A stretch of DNA of 64,000 bases, taken from contig NZ_CP139979.1 of the NCBI RefSeq assembly GCF_034424525.1, forward strand, positions 1,550,001 to 1,614,000. The letters are read 5' to 3'. The stretch comes from Sphingobium yanoikuyae. GTDB lineage: Bacteria; Pseudomonadota; Alphaproteobacteria; Sphingomonadales; Sphingomonadaceae. How positions within the stretch are numbered: position 1 is the first letter of the stretch; each line of letters opens with the position of its first letter. Below the pieces are notes generated by a model, which searched no databases, was not told the origin of the DNA, and was given only the letters and a program-made list of their open reading frames with translations. The position numbers and the translations under genes were made by a program. This document shows, piece by piece, positions 45,975-53,926 of this stretch.

Positions 45975-46469
45975 ATGAGCGAGCAGCCCGACATCATCCT
46001 GATCCTGGCCCGCGCCGATAATGGCGTGATCGGCCGGGATGGCGACCTGCCCTGGCGGTTGCCGGCCGACCTCAAACATTTCAAGGCGCTGACCGCTGGC
46101 CATCCGATGCTGATGGGGCGCAAGACGTTCGACAGCCTGCCCGGCCTGTTGCCCGGCCGTCGCCATATCGTGCTGACCCGCGATCCGGAATGGATGGGCG
46201 AGGGGGCGGAGGTCGCCCATGATGTCGATGCCGCGATCGCGCTGGCCGATGCGCCGGTGCTGATGGTGATCGGCGGCGCGGAAATCTATCGCCTGTTCCT
46301 CGACCATGCCGACCGGATCGAACTGACCGAGGTGCATGTTGACGCTGAAGGTGACACCCATATCGCCTATCCCGATCCGGCGGACTGGCGCGAAACGGCG
46401 CGCGCGGATCATCCCGCGCTGGACGGGCGCCCGGCCTACAGCTTCGTGACGTTCGGCCGTCGCCCGTAA
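45975..46469 (+). CDS. folA: Dihydrofolate reductase
   Basis: 164 aa from the ATG at 45975, which has GGAGGAAG upstream. It includes ILARADNGVIGRDGDLPWRL, LPADLKHFKALTAGHPMLMG, GRKTFDSLP and VIGGAEIYRLFL, the standard chromosomal DHFR signatures with the acidic residue in the LPADLKHF helix. It regenerates tetrahydrofolate with NADPH. It is flanked on both sides by palindromic repeats. Confidence 0.97.
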   Translation: MSEQPDIILILARADNGVIGRDGDLPWRLPADLKHFKALTAGHPMLMGRKTFDSLPGLLPGRRHIVLTRDPEWMGEGAEVAHDVDAAIALADAPVLMVIGGAEIYRLFLDHADRIELTEVHVDAEGDTHIAYPDPADWRETARADHPALDGRPAYSFVTFGRRP

Positions 46470-46475
46470 ATCTTC

Positions 46476-46543
46476 CGTCATTGCGAGCGTAGCGAAGCAA
46501 TCCATGTGCGCCGGTGGATTGCTTCGCTACGCTCGCAATGACG
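46476..46543. repeat. Perfect palindromic intergenic repeat, family B
   Basis: Two exact 29-bp inverted arms (left CGTCATTGCGAGCGTAGCGA..., 46476-46504; right 46515-46543) are separated by 10 bp. The perfect symmetry would form a very stable hairpin and could act as a terminator between folA and ribF. It is a different family from the element 500 bp to the left. Confidence 0.9.
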
Positions 46544-46606
46544 ACAGGGATGTGTGGACGTGATCGCCAATTGCCACGCCCTGTGTGTCACCCTATAGCC
46601 CCGGCC

Positions 46607-47533
46607 ATGGAGCGGCTTACCAGCAATGCCCCGATCCCTGCGCATCTGCGCGGCGGCGTCATGGCGCTTGGCAATTTCGACGGCTTTCATGCCGGCCATC
46701 AGGCGGTGGTCGGCCGCGCGATCGCGCGTGCGCGGGCGGAGGGGCGGCCGGCGATCGTCGCCACCTTCGATCCGCATCCGATGCGCCTGTTCCAGCCCGA
46801 TACGCCGCCCTTCCGCCTGACCACGCTGGACCAGCGTCAGGCGCTGTTCGCGGCCGCCGGGGCCGACGCGATGCTGGTGTTCGACTTTACCCGCGAACTC
46901 GCCGCGCTCGACCCGGCCGGCTATGTCCGCCTGCTGATGGAAGAGCTGGGCGTTGCCGCCGTCGTCACCGGCGAGGATTTCACCTTCGGCAAGGGCCGCA
47001 GCGGCACGATCGCCAGCTTCGGCGAACTGGGCCTGCCGGCCGAAGCGGTCGCGCCGGTCATGGACGGGGAGGGGGTTATCAGCTCCAGCCGCATCCGCGC
47101 CGCATTGCAGGCCGGTGATTGCGCCACCGCCACCCGCTTGCTGACGCGTCCCTTCACGATCCAGGGCATGGTCCAGCATGGCGACAAGCTGGGCCGCACC
47201 ATCGGCTTCCCGACCGCCAATATCGACCTTGGCCCTTATCTGCGCCCGGCCTTCGGCATCTATGCCGTGCGCGGGCTGCTGGCCGATGGCCGGGTGCTGG
47301 ACGGCGCCGCCAATCTCGGCATCCGCCCGACCTTCGATCCGCCCAAGCTGCTGCTGGAACCGCATTTCTTCGATTTCGCCGAAAGCCTGTACGACCAGAG
47401 CATCGAAGTGCAGTTGATCCACTATCTCCGGCCGGAGGCGAAATATGACGGCCTCGACCCGCTGATCGCGCAGATCGCACGTGACTGCGACGACGCACGG
47501 CAAATCCTTGCGGGAACGCCTTACCTCGCTTAA
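46607..47533 (+). CDS. ribF: Bifunctional riboflavin kinase/FAD synthetase
   Basis: 308 aa from the ATG at 46607. The N-terminal nucleotidyltransferase half has VMALGNFDGFHAGHQAVVGR, ATFDPHPMRLF and VVTGEDFTFGKGRSG. The C-terminal riboflavin kinase half has GRTIGFPTANIDLGPYLRP and the DGLDPLIAQI end. It makes FMN and FAD, needed by the many flavoproteins of the left part. No FMN riboswitch is seen upstream. Confidence 0.97.
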   Translation: MERLTSNAPIPAHLRGGVMALGNFDGFHAGHQAVVGRAIARARAEGRPAIVATFDPHPMRLFQPDTPPFRLTTLDQRQALFAAAGADAMLVFDFTRELAALDPAGYVRLLMEELGVAAVVTGEDFTFGKGRSGTIASFGELGLPAEAVAPVMDGEGVISSSRIRAALQAGDCATATRLLTRPFTIQGMVQHGDKLGRTIGFPTANIDLGPYLRPAFGIYAVRGLLADGRVLDGAANLGIRPTFDPPKLLLEPHFFDFAESLYDQSIEVQLIHYLRPEAKYDGLDPLIAQIARDCDDARQILAGTPYLA

Positions 47534-47549
47534 TGCCCCCTGACCTCAC

Positions 47550-47654
47550 CCGTTCGCGCTGAGTAGGGGCTGAGCCTGTCGAAGACCCGTATCGAAGCAT
47601 TCAGCCTTCGATACGCCATTTCGACTTCGCTCAATGGCTACTCAGGACGAACGG
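47550..47654. repeat. Palindromic intergenic repeat, family C
   Basis: A 105-bp imperfect palindrome. The left arm begins CCGTTCGCGCTGAGTAG and contains TGTCGAAGACCCGTATCGAAG. The right arm mirrors it and ends CTACTCAGGACGAACGG. It lies between ribF and ileS and is a third, unrelated dispersed repeat family. Confidence 0.85.
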
Positions 47655-47679
47655 ATTTGCTTAATTTGCCGGACCCCAT

Positions 47680-50583
47680 ATGACCGACCAGCCCGATTAT
47701 AAAAGCACCGTCTTCCTTCCCGTCACCGACTTTCCGATGAAGGCCGGCCTCGCGCAGAAGGAACCGGCGATTGCCGCGCGCTGGGCGGCGATGGACCTGT
47801 ACGGCAAGCTGCGTGAGAAGCGCGCCGGCCGCGAACGCTTCATCCTGCATGACGGCCCGCCCTACGCCAATGGCGACATCCATATGGGCCATGCGATGAA
47901 CAAGGTGCTGAAGGACATCATCGTCCGCAGCCAGTCGCTGCTCGGCAAGGATGCGCCCTATGTCCCCGGCTGGGACTGCCACGGCCTGCCGATCGAATGG
48001 AAGATCGAGGAGGAATATCGCAAGAAGAAGCTGAACAAGGACGAGGTGCCCGCGTCCGAATTCCGCGCCCAGTGTCGCGCCTATGCCGACAAGTGGGTGG
48101 ACGTGCAGAAGGAGCAGTTCAAGCGCCTGGGCGTGATGGGCGACTGGGCCGACCCCTATCTGACCATGAAGTTCGACGCCGAGGCGACGATCGTCGGCGA
48201 GTTGCTGAAGTTCGCGGAAAGCGGCCAGCTCTATCGCGGCGCCAAGCCCGTCATGTGGTCCCCGGTCGAAAAGACCGCGCTGGCCGAGGCGGAAGTGGAA
48301 TATGAGGACATCACGTCCACGCAGATCGACGTGGCGTTCGAGATCGTCGAAGCGCCGAATGCGCCCGAACTGGTCGGCGCCCATGCGGTGATCTGGACCA
48401 CGACGCCCTGGACGATCCCGGTGAACCAGGCTTTGGCCTATGGGCCGGAGGTTGAGTATGTTGCGCACAAGGGGCGGCAGCAGCGTCTCGTAGATGTCAC
48501 CCAACCGGCATCGCCCGAAAATCTAGAAACGGTCTGGGAAGGCACGGTTGTCATCGCCGCAGCACTTTTCGACGACTTCCGTGGCAAAACTGCCTTTGTG
48601 CCGGACGATATGTTCGCACCCCTTTGGGCTGGCAAAGGCTCGGACCTCGCCGGCGCCGTCGCGCGCCACCCGATGCACGCGCTCGGCGGCTTCTTCGCCA
48701 AGCCGCGTCCGTTCCTCGCGGGCGATTTCGTCACGACCGATGCGGGCACCGGCCTCGTCCATATGGCGCCCGACCATGGCGAGGACGACTTTGCCCTGTG
48801 CAAGGCGAACGGCCTGAACCCGGTCTTCGCGGTCGAGGGCGACGGGAAGTATCGCGCCGACTGGCTGTGGCTGGGCGGGCAGGGCTCGGTCATCAACCCC
48901 AAATTCGTCGGCAAGGATGGCCCGATCTGCACCGACCTGCGCGAAGCGGGCGCGCTGCTCGCCGCGTCGGACGATTTCAAGCACAGCTATCCGCATAGCT
49001 GGCGCTCCAAGGCGAAGATCATCTTCCGCTGCACTCCGCAATGGTTCATCCCGATGGACAAGCCGCAGGAGGGCGTGGTGGCCGATGTCGATGGCGGCGT
49101 GATGCCGACCCCGATCGTCACCGGCAACGGCCCGACCCTGCGCGAGATCGCGCTCGACGCGATCGAGCATACGCGCTGGGTGCCCGAGCGTTCGACCAAC
49201 CGCATCCGTTCGATGGTGGAGGGGCGCCCCGACTGGGTGATCAGCCGCCAGCGCGCCTGGGGCGTGCCGATCGCGCTCTATGTTCATCGCAAGACTGGTG
49301 ACTATCTTGTTGATCCGGCAGTCAATGCCCGCATCATCGACGCGTTCAAGGGCGCCGGTGCAGATGCCTGGTTCGGTGCCGATCATCAGGCGCTGCTCGG
49401 CCCCGATTATGACCTCAATGACTATGAGGTCGTGAACGACATTCTCGACGTCTGGTTCGACAGCGGCTCGACCCACAGTTTCGTGGTCGAGGGCCGCTAT
49501 GGCGAGGGCACCCGCGCCGACCTCTATATCGAAGGGTCGGACCAGCATCGCGGCTGGTTCCAGTCGTCGCTGCTGGAAAGCTGCGGCACCCGTGGCCAGG
49601 CCCCCTACAAGGCGGTGCTGACCCATGGCTTCGCGCTCGACGGCTCGGGCAAGAAAATGTCCAAGAGCCTTGGCAATGTCGTCGATCCGCTCAAGATCAT
49701 GGCCGAAAGCGGCGCCGACATCCTGCGCGTCTGGGTCGCCAGCACCGACTATTTCGATGACGTCCGCATCGGCAAGGAAGTGCTGGCCGGTTCGTCCGAC
49801 GCCTATCGCAAGCTGCGCAACACCTTCCGCTACATGCTCGGCGCCCTGTCCGACTATGACGAGAGCGAGGCGGTCAGCTACGCCGAAATGCCGGAGCTGG
49901 AGCGCTATATGCTCCATCGTCTGGCCCAGCTTGACGCGGAACTGCGCGCCGTGGTGGACAAGGCGGCGAAGAGCGAGAACTGGCTGGAATTCAGCCGCTA
50001 CACCCGCGCGATCTTCGACTTCGCGAACAGCGACCTCAGCGCCTTCTTCTTCGACATCCGCAAGGACTGCCTCTATTGCGATGCGAAGTCGGATCCCAAG
50101 CGCCGCGCCTATCGCACCTTGCTCGACACTTTGTTCCATGCGCTGGTCCGCTATGTCGCGCCGATCATCCCCTTCACCGCTGAGGAAGTATGGCAGAGCC
50201 GCTTCCCAAGTGACGAGGATAGCGTCCATTTTCTGGAATGGCCGGAAGTCGACCATCGCTGGATCGACAATCATCTGAACGACAAATGGGCGGAGCTGCG
50301 CGACCAGCGCGAGCAGGTCAATGAGGCGATCGAACCCTTCCGCCGCGAGAAGGTGATCCGCTCCAGCCTGGAGGCCGATGTCACCATGGGCGAAATGTTG
50401 CCCAGCGACGGTGTGAACTTCGCCGAAATCGCCATCGTCGCCCGGATCGAGATGGGCGTGGGCGACGGCATCATCGTCAAGCCCAGCGAGTGGCACAAAT
50501 GCGGCCGCTGCTGGCGCCTGCTGCCCGAGGTCGAGGAAGACGGCACGCTGTGCAACCGCTGTGACGAGGTGTTGAAGGCATGA
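47680..50583 (+). CDS. ileS: Isoleucyl-tRNA synthetase
   Basis: 967 aa, normal for the bacterial type. The HIGH motif is in DGPPYANGDIHMGHAMNK and KMSKS is in GSGKKMSKSLGNVVDP. The CP1 editing domain spans ~residues 200-400, and the zinc-binding end has CGRCWRLLPEV with CNRCDEV. It charges tRNA-Ile. A short stretch of the editing domain (about 48430-48620) shows less GC-biased codons than the rest. It overlaps lspA by 4 nt. Confidence 0.98.
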   Translation: MTDQPDYKSTVFLPVTDFPMKAGLAQKEPAIAARWAAMDLYGKLREKRAGRERFILHDGPPYANGDIHMGHAMNKVLKDIIVRSQSLLGKDAPYVPGWDCHGLPIEWKIEEEYRKKKLNKDEVPASEFRAQCRAYADKWVDVQKEQFKRLGVMGDWADPYLTMKFDAEATIVGELLKFAESGQLYRGAKPVMWSPVEKTALAEAEVEYEDITSTQIDVAFEIVEAPNAPELVGAHAVIWTTTPWTIPVNQALAYGPEVEYVAHKGRQQRLVDVTQPASPENLETVWEGTVVIAAALFDDFRGKTAFVPDDMFAPLWAGKGSDLAGAVARHPMHALGGFFAKPRPFLAGDFVTTDAGTGLVHMAPDHGEDDFALCKANGLNPVFAVEGDGKYRADWLWLGGQGSVINPKFVGKDGPICTDLREAGALLAASDDFKHSYPHSWRSKAKIIFRCTPQWFIPMDKPQEGVVADVDGGVMPTPIVTGNGPTLREIALDAIEHTRWVPERSTNRIRSMVEGRPDWVISRQRAWGVPIALYVHRKTGDYLVDPAVNARIIDAFKGAGADAWFGADHQALLGPDYDLNDYEVVNDILDVWFDSGSTHSFVVEGRYGEGTRADLYIEGSDQHRGWFQSSLLESCGTRGQAPYKAVLTHGFALDGSGKKMSKSLGNVVDPLKIMAESGADILRVWVASTDYFDDVRIGKEVLAGSSDAYRKLRNTFRYMLGALSDYDESEAVSYAEMPELERYMLHRLAQLDAELRAVVDKAAKSENWLEFSRYTRAIFDFANSDLSAFFFDIRKDCLYCDAKSDPKRRAYRTLLDTLFHALVRYVAPIIPFTAEEVWQSRFPSDEDSVHFLEWPEVDHRWIDNHLNDKWAELRDQREQVNEAIEPFRREKVIRSSLEADVTMGEMLPSDGVNFAEIAIVARIEMGVGDGIIVKPSEWHKCGRCWRLLPEVEEDGTLCNRCDEVLKA

Positions 50584-51092
50584 GTGCCATCAACCATCGC
50601 CCGCTGGGGCTGACGGTCGCGATCGTCACCCTCGCGCTCGACCAGCTGGTCAAATATACCGTCACCTATCCGCTCGCGCTGCAGAGCCGGGCGGATGCGG
50701 GGATCGAGATACTGCCCTTCTTCCGCCTGCGCTGGCTGGAAAATCGCGGCGTCTCGATGGGCTTCTTCCATGCCGACAATGACACGATGCGCTGGATGCT
50801 GGTCGGCATGACCATGTTGATTGCCGGCTTCGTGGGCGTGTGGATGTGGCGCGAAAAGGCGCGGTCTGACGTCGCGGCGCTCGGCCTGGTGCTGGGCGGC
50901 GCGATCGGCAATATCGTCGACCGGATGCGGCTGGGCTATGTTGTCGACTATGCCGACCTGCATTTCGGCGAATGGCGGCCCTTCCTGATTTTCAACCTGG
51001 CCGACGCGGCCATCACGTTCGGCGTGCTGATCCTGCTTGCGCGGGCGCTGCTGCTGCGCGAGAAGGGCGCAAAGACGGAGACCCTGAAGTAA
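50580..51092 (+). CDS. lspA: Prolipoprotein signal peptidase II
   Basis: 170 aa with four membrane segments. The catalytic aspartates lie in GGAIGNIVDRMRLGYVVDYA and NLADAAITFGVLIL, and the ENRGVSMGFF segment corresponds to the family ENxGxxF motif. It cleaves lipoprotein signal peptides; the next gene encodes a lipoprotein. It is coupled to ileS (ATGA) and to the DUF3035 gene (TAATG). Confidence 0.96.
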   Translation: MSAINHRPLGLTVAIVTLALDQLVKYTVTYPLALQSRADAGIEILPFFRLRWLENRGVSMGFFHADNDTMRWMLVGMTMLIAGFVGVWMWREKARSDVAALGLVLGGAIGNIVDRMRLGYVVDYADLHFGEWRPFLIFNLADAAITFGVLILLARALLLREKGAKTETLK

Positions 51093-51526
51093 TGCGTAAA
51101 CTGATCCTCGCCGCCGGCCTTGTTGCAACCCTGTCGGCGTGCGGCGGCGGCGGTAACGGCCTGCTCAACCGTGGCCGTCCCGACGAGTTCGCTGTGACGC
51201 GCCAGGCGCCGCTGGTCGTGCCGCCCGATTTCGCGCTGGTCCCGCCCGCGCCGGGCACCCCGGCTGCCGCCACGGTCGATTCGAGCCGCGCCGCACAGGA
51301 AGCGCTGTTCGGCGGTCCGGCCCCGCGCAGCGCATCGGAAAGCGCGGCGCTGAACTCGGCCGGCCGTGGCACGGCCGCCGCCGGTATCCGCTCGCAGGCG
51401 GGTGATCCGGGCACCGAAGTGGTCGACAAGGGCGCCACCACCCGCGACATCATCGCTGCGCCGGAAGGCGACGGCCAGGACGCCCGCGCCGCCACCGGCA
51501 CGCAGACGACCCCGCCGCAGCAATAA
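51092..51526 (+). CDS. DUF3035 family lipoprotein
   Basis: 144 aa from the ATG that overlaps the lspA stop by one base. Signal peptide with lipobox (ATLSACGG, lipidated Cys ~18). RPDEFAVTRQAPLVVPPDFA is the conserved DUF3035 segment. The rest is Ala/Pro/Gly-rich and probably disordered. It is an outer-membrane or periplasmic lipoprotein of unknown role, very often next to lspA in alphaproteobacteria. Confidence 0.88.
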   Translation: MRKLILAAGLVATLSACGGGGNGLLNRGRPDEFAVTRQAPLVVPPDFALVPPAPGTPAAATVDSSRAAQEALFGGPAPRSASESAALNSAGRGTAAAGIRSQAGDPGTEVVDKGATTRDIIAAPEGDGQDARAATGTQTTPPQQ

Positions 51527-51527
51527 T

Positions 51528-51860
51528 CTATGGGGAAGGGGGCGTCTTATCGTCCCCTTCCGCAAAGGCCTTGAGCCGGGCGAGCGTGCCATCCCATTGC
51601 GCGCCGACCCGGCCGAGCCAGTCCTGCGCCGCCGCAACCGCCTCCCGGCGCAGCGCGAAATGCACTTCCCGCCCCTGCTTGCGCCTGCGCACCAGTCCGG
51701 CACCGTGCAGCACATCCAGATGCTTGGCCACCGCCTGACGGCTGATCGGCAGGCCTTCGCCCAGTTGCACGATCGACCGGCCATTGCCGTCGCCCAGCCG
51801 TGCGATGAGGCCGAGGCGCGTGGGATCACCCAGTGCCGCGAAAATCTCAGCCGGTGACAT
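51528..51860 (-). CDS. ArsR-family regulator of the SRPBCC pair
   Basis: 110 aa. Winged HTH: FAALGDPTRLGLIARL, then PISRQAVAKHLDVLHGAGLV and a basic wing (RRRKQGREVHFAL). No metal-binding cysteines, as in ArsR proteins paired with SRPBCC/AHSA1 genes. It overlaps that partner gene by 14 nt and is probably an autorepressor acting at 52350-52365. Confidence 0.93.
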   Translation of the reverse strand: MSPAEIFAALGDPTRLGLIARLGDGNGRSIVQLGEGLPISRQAVAKHLDVLHGAGLVRRRKQGREVHFALRREAVAAAQDWLGRVGAQWDGTLARLKAFAEGDDKTPPSP

Positions 51861-52302
51861 GGTCGCGGATATTCTTCACCTGTTCCGCCCAGCCGCCGTC
51901 ATTGTCGCGCATGACATTGGTCCGGCGTGGTTCGGGCACCGCGTCGAACCCGCTTTCGGTGACGGTCAGGCGCGTGCCGCCGTCGATCGGCTCCAGCACG
52001 AACTCCACCAGCGTCCATTCGGGGACCGGCACGCCGCTCTCCATCAGCGCCTTGTCGCCGCCGGTTGCAGGCCATTCATAGGCAAAGCGGGTCATCGGCT
52101 CGATCGCCACGACCCGCGCCTGCCAGCGATACGCCTCATAGCCCGGATAGGTCATTTGCCCGGTCGAGGGCTGGCCGATGGCAAAGGGCTGGTCGAGCGC
52201 GACGCGGAACCAGGTGCCGAATTGCACATGGTCGGTCAGGGCGTCCCATACCCGCTCTATCGGCGCGGCGATGTCGATCGTCTTGATGATGCTGTCGGTC
52301 AT
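51847..52302 (-). CDS. SRPBCC (AHSA1-like) domain protein
   Basis: 151 aa from the ATG at 52302, which has AGGAGG upstream. Features are KTIDIAAPIERVWDALTDHV at the N-terminus, WTLVEFVLEPIDGGTRLTVT, and a C-terminal helix (RRTNVMRDNDGGWAEQVKNI). START-like cavity protein; its ligand is unknown. It is the first gene of a two-gene unit with the ArsR regulator. Confidence 0.92.
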   Translation of the reverse strand: MTDSIIKTIDIAAPIERVWDALTDHVQFGTWFRVALDQPFAIGQPSTGQMTYPGYEAYRWQARVVAIEPMTRFAYEWPATGGDKALMESGVPVPEWTLVEFVLEPIDGGTRLTVTESGFDAVPEPRRTNVMRDNDGGWAEQVKNIRDHVTG

Positions 52303-52324
52303 GATAGGCAACCTCCTGATTGCC

Positions 52325-52365
52325 AATATACGCCTCAAGACGGGGATATGCAACTATATGGTTGC
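52325..52365 (-). promoter_or_regulatory. Promoter and operator of the SRPBCC-arsR unit
   Basis: On the minus strand, TTGCAT (-35, 52348-52353) and TATATT (-10, 52325-52330) are spaced by exactly 17 bp. The inverted repeat GCAAC-N6-GTTGC (52350-52365) overlaps the -35 box, the place expected for ArsR repression. The operator abuts the stop codon of the upstream DUF4403 gene. Confidence 0.78.
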
Positions 52366-52366
52366 T

Positions 52367-53872
52367 CTATAACGGCCCGCCGGCGTAGCGGATCGAGGCC
52401 CGGCCGGTCGCGCGCACCGGCAGATACAGGCCCTGGCCATGGGCGCTGATCTGGCCGATTTCCGTGCTGTCCAAATTGGTGCGGATACGGAAATGTGGGG
52501 TTTTGCGCTCGCCGATGGCGCGCCGGATCTTGCCCTTCAACTCCTCCAGATCATGGGTGAAATTCTGGCTGAGGGCGTCGGCGATGACGCTGGAAAAGGC
52601 GGGGCTGCCGGCCAGCGCGATCAGGATGTCGCCGCCGATCCCGTCGCTGGTGCCGGTCACCTGCAGATCCTCGAAATGGACCAGCGCCGAATTGGGCTGG
52701 TTGACCGGGCGGGCGGTCAGCCAGACGGTGCCATGGGTATCGCCGAGCTTGCTGTCCGCCGGACGCGCCGCGAGCGTTACGCCTACCGCAATGCGGTTGC
52801 CCGTCGTGCCATAGGCGGTCAGCTTGTCGAAGCGCGCGACGATAGGGCCTAGCTTTGGCAAATCGAACGGCCGTGCGGCGCGCTTGTGCAGGGCGCGCAG
52901 GATCACCGGCTCGAGCTGCGCATAATCGGCCCGCACCGGCAGGAAGAAATGCAGCGCGTCATTGATCGGCGCACGCGCGGGCGGTGGCAGTCCGGTCGGC
53001 TGCGGATCGACCGGACGGTCGCCGACCACGGTTTCGGTCAGCGCCTCTATTCCCAGTCGGAAGCGCAGTTGCGCGCCGCTGTTGCCATAGCCGTCGAACA
53101 GGAAGCGTTGCGGCGTGATGCGCATCCATACCGGCGGATCATGATCGTTGAGCGAGAGGCTGGTGAAGGCCGCGCGCCACAGCCGCTCGATCTTGCTGCG
53201 CAGGTCGACCTTGGCCAGTTCGCGCGGCAATTGCCGTTCGAGGTCGCGGACAACGGGCGCGATCTTGCGATCCACCTTGTCGGCGAAGGTGACGCGTTGG
53301 CCGAGGAAATCGATGCCGGGCGTCTGGGTCCAGTCATAGCTGATCTTCAGCGTGCCATGGGGGCGCCACTGGTCATCGATGCCGAGCTGAAGCCGGGCAT
53401 GGGCCATGGCGTCGCCGGTGGCCGTCTCGCCCTTCAGCAAGCCTGCAATGTCACGCGCGCTGACCTGCGCATGGATCGGGATGTCCGCGATCAGGTCGCG
53501 CCCCGCGCCGCGCAGGCGGATCGGCCCGCGCGTGACCGCGCCGATGATGTGGCAGTCGATCGGCGGCGTCACCCTGATCTGCTTACCGAGCAATTTGACC
53601 CGCCTGGGCTGGACGCAGCGCGTGCCGGGCCGGTCGATCCGCCAGAGCTGTCGCGGCATGGCCCGCTCGATCGCCTGGGCAATCAGGGCGCGGTCGATCT
53701 CCACCGGGACGCTGATGATGGAAGATGCGCTGGTCGCCGGCACGGGATCATTGGCGCGCGGCGGCGGCTCCACCGCCTGTTTCTGCGAACAGGCGGCGAG
53801 CAGCGGCAGGAGCAGCAGCCAGCGATGATGTCGACCCGGCAATACTCTGCCCAACCGCCTTCTCCCGGACAT
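52367..53872 (-). CDS. DUF4403 family lipoprotein
   Basis: 501 aa. A signal peptide with lipobox LLAACSQ (Cys ~28) follows a basic N-terminus. The protein resembles DUF4403 along its length, with repeated beta-rich segments such as SIISVPVEIDRALIAQAIE, GPIRLRGAGRDLIADIPIHA and KISYDWTQTPGIDFLG. It may belong to the lipid-binding tubular superfamily, but the function is unknown. It starts 54 bp after dxs on the same strand. Confidence 0.82.
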   Translation of the reverse strand: MSGRRRLGRVLPGRHHRWLLLLPLLAACSQKQAVEPPPRANDPVPATSASSIISVPVEIDRALIAQAIERAMPRQLWRIDRPGTRCVQPRRVKLLGKQIRVTPPIDCHIIGAVTRGPIRLRGAGRDLIADIPIHAQVSARDIAGLLKGETATGDAMAHARLQLGIDDQWRPHGTLKISYDWTQTPGIDFLGQRVTFADKVDRKIAPVVRDLERQLPRELAKVDLRSKIERLWRAAFTSLSLNDHDPPVWMRITPQRFLFDGYGNSGAQLRFRLGIEALTETVVGDRPVDPQPTGLPPPARAPINDALHFFLPVRADYAQLEPVILRALHKRAARPFDLPKLGPIVARFDKLTAYGTTGNRIAVGVTLAARPADSKLGDTHGTVWLTARPVNQPNSALVHFEDLQVTGTSDGIGGDILIALAGSPAFSSVIADALSQNFTHDLEELKGKIRRAIGERKTPHFRIRTNLDSTEIGQISAHGQGLYLPVRATGRASIRYAGGPL

Positions 53873-53926
53873 GGTCCAGCGGAAGGCAGGCTAGGGCAGT
53901 TGGGTGAGGAGGTCCAGCGCGGACCT

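Noticed and set aside
46544..46606. FMN riboswitch upstream of ribF
   Set aside because: The gap after the repeat is only about 60 bp and shows none of the conserved RFN segments.
45859..47654. Repeats around folA/ribF considered as a CRISPR array
   Set aside because: The three palindromes are different sequences, each present once here, with no regular spacers and no cas genes.
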